Shown: in pieces, positions 26,903 to 35,020 of the stretch
Numbering within the stretch: the first letter of the stretch is position 1
Layout of the letters: each line of letters opens with the position of its first letter
Source of the DNA: an uncultured Parabacteroides sp.
GTDB lineage: Bacteria; Bacteroidota; Bacteroidia; Bacteroidales; Tannerellaceae
Length of the DNA: 64,000 bases
Assembly (NCBI GenBank): GCA_900552465.1
Contig: URZO01000014.1
Coordinates: forward strand, 1-64,000
Direction of reading: 5' to 3'
Program-made: the position numbers and the translations under genes
The notes under the pieces: generated by a model
Seen by the model: only the letters and a program-made list of their open reading frames with translations
What the model was told of the DNA's origin: nothing
Database searches by the model: none

Positions 26903-27872
26903 TAAACGGGGCCAATAGGAAGCCTGCTTTTCCCGTTATTCCGATCAGGCAATTTATGCTTTTACTGATGAACACAGCTATCGGATTACTCCGGTCTGTG
27001 TTGTAAAATCCTTTTTCTACGTTGACAAGATACCCGGAAGGTCTTACCAATGACCGGTAGACGTGAATGGGTAGGATACGTTCTGTCCAGTTCCCGTTTC
27101 GCGGATCACAGGTGTTGAAAGTATCCTCTAAGGTCGGATACGAGCCGGTTTCGATCGCTTTCCGTATATCAGGAAAGGTGAGACCTCGTGTCTTCCGGGC
27201 TATCTCTTCTGCTTCAACAGAGGGAATACCGGGGAAATCCTTTTTTATATATTGCAAACGCAGCGTATAATAATTGGGAGAGACGGCTGTACCCTTCTCA
27301 CAAGCAGTCATAAGACGGTGTAATCTTCTTTTTACATACGGATTGAATGGGGTGGAGGCTGTCGTAAATAGCATTTGCATCCGGTTGTTGATGGCGATCA
27401 GGTCGCTGAAAAAAGCGGATAAATCATAGACATGCTCGATCAGGTCTGTAGCAATCAATAACTGGGGTTTAATATCATTTTCCGTACACCAGGCAGCTAA
27501 TGTGTCTGAGTTACCATGCAGGATGACATCGGGGCCTATTCCGGTCTGTTCTTTTAGAATCCGGATGGTTTCGACGGAGTCAGGGTTGAGATCGATATAA
27601 ATCACTTGTCCGACTCCCGCTTGTTTGGCAAGCATACTCAGGAAGCCGCTGCCGCCGCCATAATCGATGAATGTGATTGCCGGAAGGGATAACCCTGTGG
27701 CTTGTATACCTTTTTGCAGGCAACTGGCATATATTTTCATATAATAGGACAATGCCGGCTTCAAATTCCCGATATAACGTTTGTTATATTCGCTGATAGG
27801 CAATCGATTACAATCGATTGCCTGTAATTGGTAGACTAAGTCCTGTATTGTCTGTCGGAATTTATTTCTCAT
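26877..27872 (-). CDS. Class I SAM-dependent methyltransferase
   Basis: 331 aa. The SAM-binding motif I reads FIDYGGGSGFLSMLAK (about 68-83); motif II acidic residue in IYIDLNPDS (about 91-99); motif post-II ATDLIEHVYDL (about 140-150). Fold recognition is clear but the substrate is not. It is the last gene of the minus-strand glycan operon, so methylation of a sugar or lipid-linked intermediate is plausible. A C-terminal hydrophobic stretch (about 303-326) may anchor it in the membrane. Confidence 0.8.
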   Translation of the reverse strand: MRNKFRQTIQDLVYQLQAIDCNRLPISEYNKRYIGNLKPALSYYMKIYASCLQKGIQATGLSLPAITFIDYGGGSGFLSMLAKQAGVGQVIYIDLNPDSVETIRILKEQTGIGPDVILHGNSDTLAAWCTENDIKPQLLIATDLIEHVYDLSAFFSDLIAINNRMQMLFTTASTPFNPYVKRRLHRLMTACEKGTAVSPNYYTLRLQYIKKDFPGIPSVEAEEIARKTRGLTFPDIRKAIETGSYPTLEDTFNTCDPRNGNWTERILPIHVYRSLVRPSGYLVNVEKGFYNTDRSNPIAVFISKSINCLIGITGKAGFLLAPFIILHLRRE

Positions 27873-28998
27873 AAATCATTTTGTACAACTGTTCACCTTG
27901 ATATTGGTTGGAATAAGTCGGAGACAGGATGCTGCGCCGCAGTTCGATCACCTCTGGGCTTATCTCCGCATTCATCAGTTTCCGGCAGGTCCGGATCATT
28001 TCGTCCGGTGTATCGGCTATGTGACAAAGTTGTTCCAGCCCGCTACCGGCTACCATCAGGCTGTTTACCATCGTGTGTCGCCCGGCAAAAAGGCTGTTCA
28101 GCAGTTTCAGTTTCAATCCGGTTGCCTGGAAAGTGACCAACGCATGCACCTGCGCTTCGTGTATCAGTTCGCTCATCCGTTCTTCCGTTGGGTTGGCTTC
28201 AATGTGGATATTCGGGAATGGAGCGGCTGCTTTCAATAAGGAAGGGGGCGGATTCATGCCGGCAATAATACAGCGGCAGTTCAGTTTGCTGAACACGTTT
28301 TGGATCAGGAACAGGGCGGCTTGTGTATTTTCGATAACCGACAACTTGCCGTGATACAGGATGAAATCGGATGAACCGGGTTTCACCGTAATTCGGTCGT
28401 TCGTATGGAAACAAGGTACAAATTCGATCTGTTTGTCTGGAAACTGGCGACGCAGATAATCCGTGTCGGTTGTCGATACGGCAATAACCAGGTCGGCATG
28501 CCGCACAACTTTCTGGTATCGTTTGAAACGCCAGGCCTCTATCCGGAAGAAACATTTCCGGACCGGATGGCTTTCCGCCTGTGCCAGATGAGCATAATAA
28601 TCATGTTCTATATTCGCTTCCCTGTATATCTTTATCCGGTTTCTCAACCGCGGATCACTCATGTAATAACAGCAGTGCAACCCTTCGAACAGGATCGGGT
28701 GGTCGTTCTTCAGCAGATTGGCGATTAACTCCGGTTCTTTTCGGCTGTACACATTATAGGGCAACAGGGTTATGTTGGTACGTAATCCCGTATGCCGTTT
28801 GTAATAATATACCTTTTCACACATCGCTTCCAGTTCCGGCGAATGCGGTCGTTCGTATTCGAAACAATGCAGGATGATTTTCACACCACACTGGCGCAAT
28901 GCCTTCATTTTATAGTACACATCGATGATTCCCCCGTAATTGGCCGGCCAGGGAATATTGAATGCGATTATGTTCAGGTATTTCTCCATGTATGTCAT
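27862..28998 (-). CDS. GT-B glycosyltransferase (GT4-like)
   Basis: 378 aa, or 375 from the internal Met4. The N-terminal half resembles GT-B acceptor domains (IIAFNIPWPANYGGIIDVYYKMKAL). Residues about 212-340 contain a donor-domain-like FILYHGKLSVIEN and a Leu/Gly-rich region, but the classical E-x7-E signature is weak. It starts in a TAATG overlap with the preceding gene and overlaps the methyltransferase by 11 bp, so the genes are translationally coupled. Probable role: adding a sugar in the operon's glycan. Confidence 0.78.
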   Translation of the reverse strand: MTYMEKYLNIIAFNIPWPANYGGIIDVYYKMKALRQCGVKIILHCFEYERPHSPELEAMCEKVYYYKRHTGLRTNITLLPYNVYSRKEPELIANLLKNDHPILFEGLHCCYYMSDPRLRNRIKIYREANIEHDYYAHLAQAESHPVRKCFFRIEAWRFKRYQKVVRHADLVIAVSTTDTDYLRRQFPDKQIEFVPCFHTNDRITVKPGSSDFILYHGKLSVIENTQAALFLIQNVFSKLNCRCIIAGMNPPPSLLKAAAPFPNIHIEANPTEERMSELIHEAQVHALVTFQATGLKLKLLNSLFAGRHTMVNSLMVAGSGLEQLCHIADTPDEMIRTCRKLMNAEISPEVIELRRSILSPTYSNQYQGEQLYKMIYEK

Positions 28999-30236
28999 TA
29001 GCTGTTCAGACGGGTAAAGATACGCATAAATTGGTCTGCTTGTCTTTTACGGGAAAAATGTTCGACAGCTTCCCTGTCTACTTCTATGTGCGTATATCCT
29101 TTTTCCTGCCAGGAAAGATAGTGTTGCAAGATGAACCGATAGGCCTCGTCTGCTGTCCGGGCTGCCAGGCCGGAACGGGTTTTGTTGATGGCCGCTTCCA
29201 GGCAACTTTCATCACTCTTTACGCAAAGCAAAGGTTTTTCGACCGCCATTGCTTCAAAGAGTTTGGTTGTCATAAAGCCTTTGGGACCGTCGGATGAAAA
29301 CTTATTGGCCAGTTGCAATAAGATAGAACTGCGGTTCAGGATTCCGGGAATGTCGGAAGCCGGGACATAGTCGAGGAAATCCATATAGCGCGCGATCGGA
29401 TAGGATGCTGCTGTCTGCTTTATGATTGCTGCCGATTCAGCATCGACATACCATTGTATCCGGAATTGATCCGGAGAAATGCGCTTTTCCCGGTCGAGCC
29501 GGTCGATAGCCTCAAAAAGAAGGCGCGGGTCACGGGTCGCCAAGCTGATCAGACGGCCGGTATAGGTGATGACAAAGCGGGATGTCCGGTGTTGTTCGGG
29601 GAAAAAGATTTCCGGATCGTAGCCGTTGTAAATAAGTTCTGTCTGCGGGTTATACGCCTTGATTCTTTCTACGTGCCAGGGGGAAATGGTCGTGACATGA
29701 TCGGCTTTTTCCAAGGCTTCGTTCCTGTCCCGTAGCAGTTTATTACGGAAAGCAGCGGTGACCTTCTTATCCAGCCAAGGGAATGACCGGAAGTTATGGG
29801 CGATGTATTCGTTAGCGGCATATTGCTCGATGATGTCACGCAGGTCAATGACAAGCGGAAGACGATATTTTTCGGCCACCTTCCTGGCTGCCGGTAATGG
29901 GAAGGCCCGGTAAGTGCTGCATAGCACACCGTCGTAACCTCCTTCTTCCAGTAGGCGGGAAGCTGCTTTTGCCATCTTTTTGTCTTTATAATGGAAAAGG
30001 TAATCGAGAATAAGCACGAATATCCATTCCAGTTTTCGCAGGAGTCCGCTTTTCGCATGGAAAAAGTTGACGTAAGTGACCGGTATGTCGCCTTGCAGGA
30101 ATGAAAAAGTCTTGTCGTCGATCTGCTCGGTGATCACGACAGGAGTCCATCCGGCCCGTTTCATATATTTGCATAAATATCCCATTCGAGGACCGAAAGC
30201 GGGGGGGAACATATCACATAATATCAGTATCTTCAT
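28998..30236 (-). CDS. Glycosyltransferase family 4-like protein
   Basis: 412 aa. N-terminal GT-B domain (LILCDMFPPAFGPRMGYLCKYM, about 3-24); C-terminal donor domain starting at RFVITYTGRL (about 220-229), with GFMTTKLFEAMAVEKPLL (about 326-343) as the donor-site signature. It overlaps the deacetylase gene upstream by 4 bp and shares one base with the next gene. It is cytoplasmic or membrane-associated and transfers a sugar from an unidentified donor. Confidence 0.85.
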   Translation of the reverse strand: MKILILCDMFPPAFGPRMGYLCKYMKRAGWTPVVITEQIDDKTFSFLQGDIPVTYVNFFHAKSGLLRKLEWIFVLILDYLFHYKDKKMAKAASRLLEEGGYDGVLCSTYRAFPLPAARKVAEKYRLPLVIDLRDIIEQYAANEYIAHNFRSFPWLDKKVTAAFRNKLLRDRNEALEKADHVTTISPWHVERIKAYNPQTELIYNGYDPEIFFPEQHRTSRFVITYTGRLISLATRDPRLLFEAIDRLDREKRISPDQFRIQWYVDAESAAIIKQTAASYPIARYMDFLDYVPASDIPGILNRSSILLQLANKFSSDGPKGFMTTKLFEAMAVEKPLLCVKSDESCLEAAINKTRSGLAARTADEAYRFILQHYLSWQEKGYTHIEVDREAVEHFSRKRQADQFMRIFTRLNS

Positions 30237-31555
30237 GCTTTTTTCAGTTCTTCAATAATGGCGGCGAATAGCTTGCGTTGCCAGTCGACGGATACATTCG
30301 GTTTAATCCGGTCGGTAATGGAGTCGTTATGCCAGAGTAAAACCAGCTCACCGTTGCTCTCTACCACCTGTTCAGTTAGTTGCAAGGAGTAGGCCAAGGC
30401 TTCCTCATAGCCGAGATTCATGTATGCCGGTTCGTTCAGGCTACATTCCATAATTGTCAGCGGATGAAGGACGAGCGACGAGATCCGCTTGTTTTCCGGA
30501 TTGATCCAGTGTACGGGGCGGCAGGTACCGAGGCGGAAACCGGCCACGTCTGGGTATCCCATTGTGAAATCGTCCGTTACCCCGGCTTTCTCTAACCAAT
30601 CCATATCTTCTGGTTCGCGTGAAGCCAGGTAATGATGGCGGTTGCAGGTAACCGGCTCTCCGGTCTGTTTTTCCAACAGTTCCTTCTCTGTGGCGATAAG
30701 CGCCGGAGTCTTTCCTGCATCGTAGCTGGTGTGCAGACCGATTCGTCCGTTTTCTGTTTTACAAAGGAGCAGTAACTCTTGTAATTCTTTTGAATGCAGC
30801 TTATAATAAGGTCTGTCGTATACGGATGATCCGGCCGGTTTGATAAAGAAAAGGGATTCGCAACGCTCTTTCCCGATGGCCGCTTTCAGTGCATTTCCCT
30901 GTTCCAATAGCCAGGGAAACGTGTAGAACGGGTCTTCCCGCAGCGGACCGCAGAATATTTTCCATGCCTGTGCGAATCCGATGCCTTTGACCGTTTCCCG
31001 TATCAGATTGCGGAGGGTCCGGCAATAGAAAGGAGCGTCCACGTCATGTGTCAGCCATACTTTTTGTATCATCGGGGCCGGATCGGTTGCCGATTGCACG
31101 CGTGCCTGCCGCAACCAGCGGCGCAACAGTTTCCCGTATTCGTCAACGATCGGGCGATGGATGAATCCGGCTTTATAGGGTAAAGACTCTTTTCCGGGGA
31201 AGCGGCCGTGTATGTCCCGCACGTTCCGTTTCCGTATCTCTTCATATCGTGTCAGGAGGAAGTAGGCGCTGGCAACGATGTCGGCATGCACCACCCATGT
31301 ATCGCCGTACCATTCTACTTTTGAGGAACCGAACAACAGAGGAACACCTTCAATTTCGTTTAGCGGCAGTCGGGGCATAGACTCGGCTGTCCCGTAGACT
31401 TCATCCCGGAAGAAAGGAGAGGGGACGATGACCACGCGATAGCGGGAGAATTTGTTCGGGTCCGATGTGTAGCCCACCAGGCTACTCAACGTACCGGCTT
31501 TTTCTCCCCCAATCAGGAATTTGATGATGTATGTGATAAAGTCCCTCATGATCAA
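30233..31555 (-). CDS. Polysaccharide deacetylase family protein (NodB-like, with N-terminal DUF7033-type region)
   Basis: 440 aa. Residues 1-160 are an uncharacterised N-terminal region common to this Bacteroidetes group. From about 165 a NodB-like core begins: WLTHDVDAPF supplies the two Asp residues of motif 1, GLHTSYDAG holds a metal-binding His, and NRHHYLAS and LLWHND are later motifs. CE4 enzymes remove N- or O-acetyl groups from polysaccharides using a metal. No signal peptide is evident, so the location is unclear. It is coupled by a 4-bp overlap to the downstream GT4 gene. Confidence 0.82.
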   Translation of the reverse strand: MIMRDFITYIIKFLIGGEKAGTLSSLVGYTSDPNKFSRYRVVIVPSPFFRDEVYGTAESMPRLPLNEIEGVPLLFGSSKVEWYGDTWVVHADIVASAYFLLTRYEEIRKRNVRDIHGRFPGKESLPYKAGFIHRPIVDEYGKLLRRWLRQARVQSATDPAPMIQKVWLTHDVDAPFYCRTLRNLIRETVKGIGFAQAWKIFCGPLREDPFYTFPWLLEQGNALKAAIGKERCESLFFIKPAGSSVYDRPYYKLHSKELQELLLLCKTENGRIGLHTSYDAGKTPALIATEKELLEKQTGEPVTCNRHHYLASREPEDMDWLEKAGVTDDFTMGYPDVAGFRLGTCRPVHWINPENKRISSLVLHPLTIMECSLNEPAYMNLGYEEALAYSLQLTEQVVESNGELVLLWHNDSITDRIKPNVSVDWQRKLFAAIIEELKKA

Positions 31556-31563
31556 TTTACAGC

Positions 31564-32199
31564 TTATAGAAACAGGCGAACGACTTCGAACGCTTCGGCA
31601 TAAGGGCAGCCGGCTTGTACGCCGCGTGCCTTAGCCAGCGAAAAGATAAACTCTTCGGAGAGATAGTCGCGTGCTCCCTGCGATTCGTATGCTTTCAATG
31701 CTTTCACTTTGGCCTGGATGTGTTCCCGGCTCAGTTCGACGAAGCATTGCGTGTTGAATGTCAGATTGTTCCAGATTAGTTCGTAGCCTAATAAGGTTGT
31801 GTTTTTGAAAGCCCGCAAGCCTTCCTGGGCGATCGTCGTATGATCCTGGTGGATGTCGTGCAGGCTCGGGATAAAGACCAGATCAAAGTTATTCGCTTTT
31901 TTGAGGCGGATCAGTTCTTCCAGTATTTCCTGTCGGGCATATCCTAACTTGCGCACTTCGTAATTGTAAATGATAAGATTTTCCGGTAATATGCCTAACA
32001 GAGCGGTCGCCTTTTTTACTTCCGTTTTCAGAACATCCTTCGGGAAACCTTCGGGCACGGACTGTTGGGCGGTAGAGAAAGCGACATAGGTGACTTTCTT
32101 TCCGAGTTCGACCAGTTTGCTTATCGTTCCTCCCAATCCTAATTCCCCGTCATCGGTGTGGGGGGCTAAGACCAGTATGTTGTTGTAGCTGTTTAACAT
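31564..32199 (-). CDS. PIG-L (LmbE-like) deacetylase
   Basis: 211 aa. LVLAPHTDDGELGLGG (about 9-24) is the AHxDDE-type zinc motif with a Thr for the variable residue. FIPSLHDIHQDHT (about 112-124) gives the later His ligands. Family members deacetylate GlcNAc groups of lipids, glycosides or nucleotide sugars. With the CE4-type protein upstream this operon has two different deacetylase families, which suggests a glycan bearing free amino sugars. Spacing is 8 bp to the deacetylase gene and 12 bp to the GNAT-like gene. Confidence 0.9.
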   Translation of the reverse strand: MLNSYNNILVLAPHTDDGELGLGGTISKLVELGKKVTYVAFSTAQQSVPEGFPKDVLKTEVKKATALLGILPENLIIYNYEVRKLGYARQEILEELIRLKKANNFDLVFIPSLHDIHQDHTTIAQEGLRAFKNTTLLGYELIWNNLTFNTQCFVELSREHIQAKVKALKAYESQGARDYLSEEFIFSLAKARGVQAGCPYAEAFEVVRLFL

Positions 32200-32211
32200 G
32201 CTAATTCTGAC

Positions 32212-33171
32212 TTATGAATTATGAGTTATAACTCTTTTCATTTTTAAATAGACTCTATTTAATAAACTTAGTTTTCCTTTGGTTATTGTGAAGAAAGGCG
32301 TTTGAATTGCACCAAATTCTCGGAAAAAGCGTTCGACTCCCGGTATCATGGAACCTTCAAAGTCGAATACGTCTGTAAATTGTGAGACGTAACGGATACA
32401 TTCCCATAATATTAGGCTATGCGCACCGGATTCCCGTAATGCCGGATCGCCTCCGCCTGCCAGATACCAAGCCGAACTTTCCTGCCAGACGATAAAAACG
32501 GCTGCGTGCAAACGTCCCTGATCGTCGTATCCTCCCCATAAGTCTCCCTGGTTTTGTTCCCGACAGACGTTGATCAGTTTTACCAGTATTTCCGTATCTT
32601 CCTTATTCGTAGTATGCTGACGTTCGAATGTCTGTGCCTGTACTTTCAGAAATTCTTCGATGGAAATACCTCTCTTAACAGTGATATGATATTTGTCTTT
32701 TGCTTTTGTGATGTTCCGGCGGATATTGGGACTCATGTTTTCCCGGAGCGCGTCTGCATCCTGAATACCTTTCAGCAGGTATGTATAACGCGTAGTTTGT
32801 TGGTAACCCTCCCAATAGAAAGGTAGCCAATCGGTAATATTATAATGGAAGTTTTGCAGGAAATGCGGATAAGGTTTCAGGTTTTCCAGCAATTGTTTGC
32901 ATAAAGCCTGCCGCCTGCCTAATGCCTTCGTGTATTTGGTGTCGTCGGATTCGGGTGCGAACCAGGGACCCATCGTTTGTGTACAGGAAGGCATCGAAAT
33001 TATATTCCGTTGTGGAATGTAGAGCGGCATGGCTGCCGTGATTTTCCCTTTTTCTTCCACCAACAAGACCTCCCATCTGTCTTTGCCGCAAACCGTATCG
33101 AGCCACCAGTCACGGGAGAAGATGGGGATACTTTTCTCGATGTTGCAAAGTTGATGGTATTTGTCTTTCAT
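32212..33171 (-). CDS. FemAB/BioF2-like acyltransferase (GNAT fold)
   Basis: 319 aa. The FemAB/Acetyltransf_6 pattern is visible: an N-terminal half with FSRDWWLDTV (about 18-27), NIRRNITKAKDK (about 148-159), and a second GNAT-like half with HAAVFIVWQESSAWYLAGG (about 227-245) and FDFEGSMIPGVERFFREFG (about 273-291). Such proteins transfer amino acids or acyl groups to sugars or peptides in cell-envelope assembly. It is the first gene of the minus-strand glycan operon. Its promoter may lie inside the adjacent 314-bp inverted-repeat element. Confidence 0.8.
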   Translation of the reverse strand: MKDKYHQLCNIEKSIPIFSRDWWLDTVCGKDRWEVLLVEEKGKITAAMPLYIPQRNIISMPSCTQTMGPWFAPESDDTKYTKALGRRQALCKQLLENLKPYPHFLQNFHYNITDWLPFYWEGYQQTTRYTYLLKGIQDADALRENMSPNIRRNITKAKDKYHITVKRGISIEEFLKVQAQTFERQHTTNKEDTEILVKLINVCREQNQGDLWGGYDDQGRLHAAVFIVWQESSAWYLAGGGDPALRESGAHSLILWECIRYVSQFTDVFDFEGSMIPGVERFFREFGAIQTPFFTITKGKLSLLNRVYLKMKRVITHNS

Positions 33172-33191
33172 TTTTAATGTATGATTTAACT

Positions 33192-33505
33192 GTTACTTTT
33201 GGCTTGATCCAAAAGTAACCAAAAGATCAAGGCTTAATCGTCCGGGCTACTCCGGGCAAAGGCGTTCCCGCACTCGATGCGGGATCGCAGAGGGACAGAC
33301 GGTATCACAATCCTCAACAGAGCCGTCAGGCTCTACTTCCGGCCTAAGCTGGTGAGCGTTAAGCGCAGAGACCGCAGTGAGCGCCCGGAGCGTCTGCTGT
33401 TTGAGCGAAGCGAGTTTCAGACGCGACAGCGAACGAAGGGAACGGAGTAGCGAAGCAGGTTCGGCCTTGATCTTTTGGTTACTTTTCCATCAAGGGAAAA
33501 GTAAC
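33192..33505. repeat. 314-bp non-coding element with 42-bp terminal inverted repeats (MITE-like)
   Basis: The left end 33192-33233 and the reverse complement of the right end 33464-33505 match at 38 of 42 positions. The four differences are a paired GG to CC and CC to GG exchange, which keeps the internal hairpin (GTTACTTTT..AAAAGTAAC) in both ends. The interior is rich in further stems (CCCGCA/TGCGGG, GAGCC/GGCTC, CGTCTG/CAGACG) and has no convincing gene. It fills the gap between susD and the FemAB-like gene. The left terminus carries a CAAAAGTA that reads TACTTTTG (a -7 match) on the minus strand at 33210-33217, facing the FemAB-like gene. Confidence 0.8.
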
Positions 33506-33527
33506 AGATAAATCCTCGTTTATCGAA

Positions 33528-35000
33528 CTACCACAGCGGATGCTGTTGCAGATTCGGATTCTTGTCCGTTTCGTCCTGAGGCAAAGGTAATGAATAATAT
33601 TTATCATCCACAGGTCTGCCCAAGCGTTCTGCCATGCAATGTTGCCGTTTCATGTCGAAGAGAGATTGTCCTTCTGCCGCGAACTCCCAGGTCCGTTCCT
33701 GTATGATTGCCTTCCGCAGGTCCGCTTGTGAGATAGAGGAAGGAATCGGATCGAGCCCGGCCCTTGCCCGTACCCGGTTGATGCCGACCAGCGCATCTCC
33801 GACACGATTCATCTCGCAATAGGCTTCAGACTGTATTAATAAAACATCAGCATAACGTATGATCTTCCTGTTGCAACCATAGTCGCCTGCGGCTGAAGAC
33901 TGATTGTCGTTCGGGTCCAGATATTTGGCAAAATGACAAAGCGGGAAAGAGGGTTCCGTAACGTTGTCCGGATCGTAAACATAATGTTTCCCGGTCTTAA
34001 CATCGGTGAACTCTGTGAGGAACGTGGTCGAAATACGTTTGTCCTTAACTTCGTATGTCTTATAGAATTCAGGAGTCGAGATGAAAGAAGACCATCCATC
34101 CGTTTTTTTGACATTGTAACCGCGCATACCTGTTATGGCCGGTGAATCATTTCCATTGATGTTCGTCTGGAATTCGATATCAAAGATATATTCTTTCCCG
34201 TGTTCGTTGGTTACATCGAAAATATGTCTGAAATTATCTTCCAGCCCATAGCCGAAAGCTCCTTCATTACTGATAATTTCAGTGGCTTTGGAAGCTGCCT
34301 TTTCCCAGAAACCGGCTTTGTTCCAAGGCCATCCCGCTTGTGTCAGGTAAACTTTGGACAACATGGACATTGCTGCACCTTTGGTAGCCCGTCCGGCATC
34401 TGAGTCTCCCCATTTAACCGGAAGAGCCGATTCCGCATACTGCAAATCCTCTTCGATCAAAGCCCAAACCGCATCGTCCGTGCCTTGGTTGGATGGAACT
34501 TCGTCATTCAGGTTATCTGTTTCCCGGATGACAACAATATGGTCATAGAAGCGCATCAGATCAAAATAAGCTAAGGCACGCAGGAATTTTGCCTGTCCGA
34601 CAATCTGTTTCTTTGTTTCTTCTGATTTGAATGTGATGTTATTGATGTTCAGTAACAAGTTGTTTGCACGCCGAATGGCGGAATAGGAGATTTGCCAAAT
34701 GTTTTTGCAAAAATCGGTGGTCGGTGTCCAAGTCAAATTGTCCATTTCTACACGCGAAGGGGCACTGGCATTGGCATAGGCCGCTTCACCGGGGAAATCG
34801 GCTCCCATCCAAATATAGCGCCTATAACTTTTTTCATCGGCAAATGTATTGTAGACAGCCGACAGCGCAGCATTTGCATCCGCTTCCGTTTTATAGAAGT
34901 TGTCAGGAGTGATAAACTCGTATGCTTCTTCATCCAGAAAACCGCAAGAGGAAGAAGACACCAGTAATGCTAATCCGATTATATATTTATATAGTTTCAT
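33528..35000 (-). CDS. SusD/RagB-family glycan-binding lipoprotein
   Basis: 490 aa. A lipoprotein signal ends at Cys19 (LVSSSSC). The SusD_N TPR-like region (about 22-220, with the usual DNFYKTEADANAALSAVYN opening) precedes the C-terminal SusD domain (RVRARAGLDPIP, LRKAIIQERTWEFAAEGQSLFDMKR). It is an outer-membrane partner of the SusC protein upstream (20 bp gap) and helps capture a glycan or other nutrient. No glycoside hydrolase follows in this operon, so the substrate is unknown. The 314-bp element begins 22 bp after its stop codon. Confidence 0.95.
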   Translation of the reverse strand: MKLYKYIIGLALLVSSSSCGFLDEEAYEFITPDNFYKTEADANAALSAVYNTFADEKSYRRYIWMGADFPGEAAYANASAPSRVEMDNLTWTPTTDFCKNIWQISYSAIRRANNLLLNINNITFKSEETKKQIVGQAKFLRALAYFDLMRFYDHIVVIRETDNLNDEVPSNQGTDDAVWALIEEDLQYAESALPVKWGDSDAGRATKGAAMSMLSKVYLTQAGWPWNKAGFWEKAASKATEIISNEGAFGYGLEDNFRHIFDVTNEHGKEYIFDIEFQTNINGNDSPAITGMRGYNVKKTDGWSSFISTPEFYKTYEVKDKRISTTFLTEFTDVKTGKHYVYDPDNVTEPSFPLCHFAKYLDPNDNQSSAAGDYGCNRKIIRYADVLLIQSEAYCEMNRVGDALVGINRVRARAGLDPIPSSISQADLRKAIIQERTWEFAAEGQSLFDMKRQHCMAERLGRPVDDKYYSLPLPQDETDKNPNLQQHPLW

Positions 35001-35020
35001 ATTCTGTTCGTTTTAAGTGA

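Noticed and set aside
33192..33505. Insertion sequence with transposase
   Set aside because: No open reading frame of useful length lies between the terminal repeats, so it is at most a non-autonomous element.
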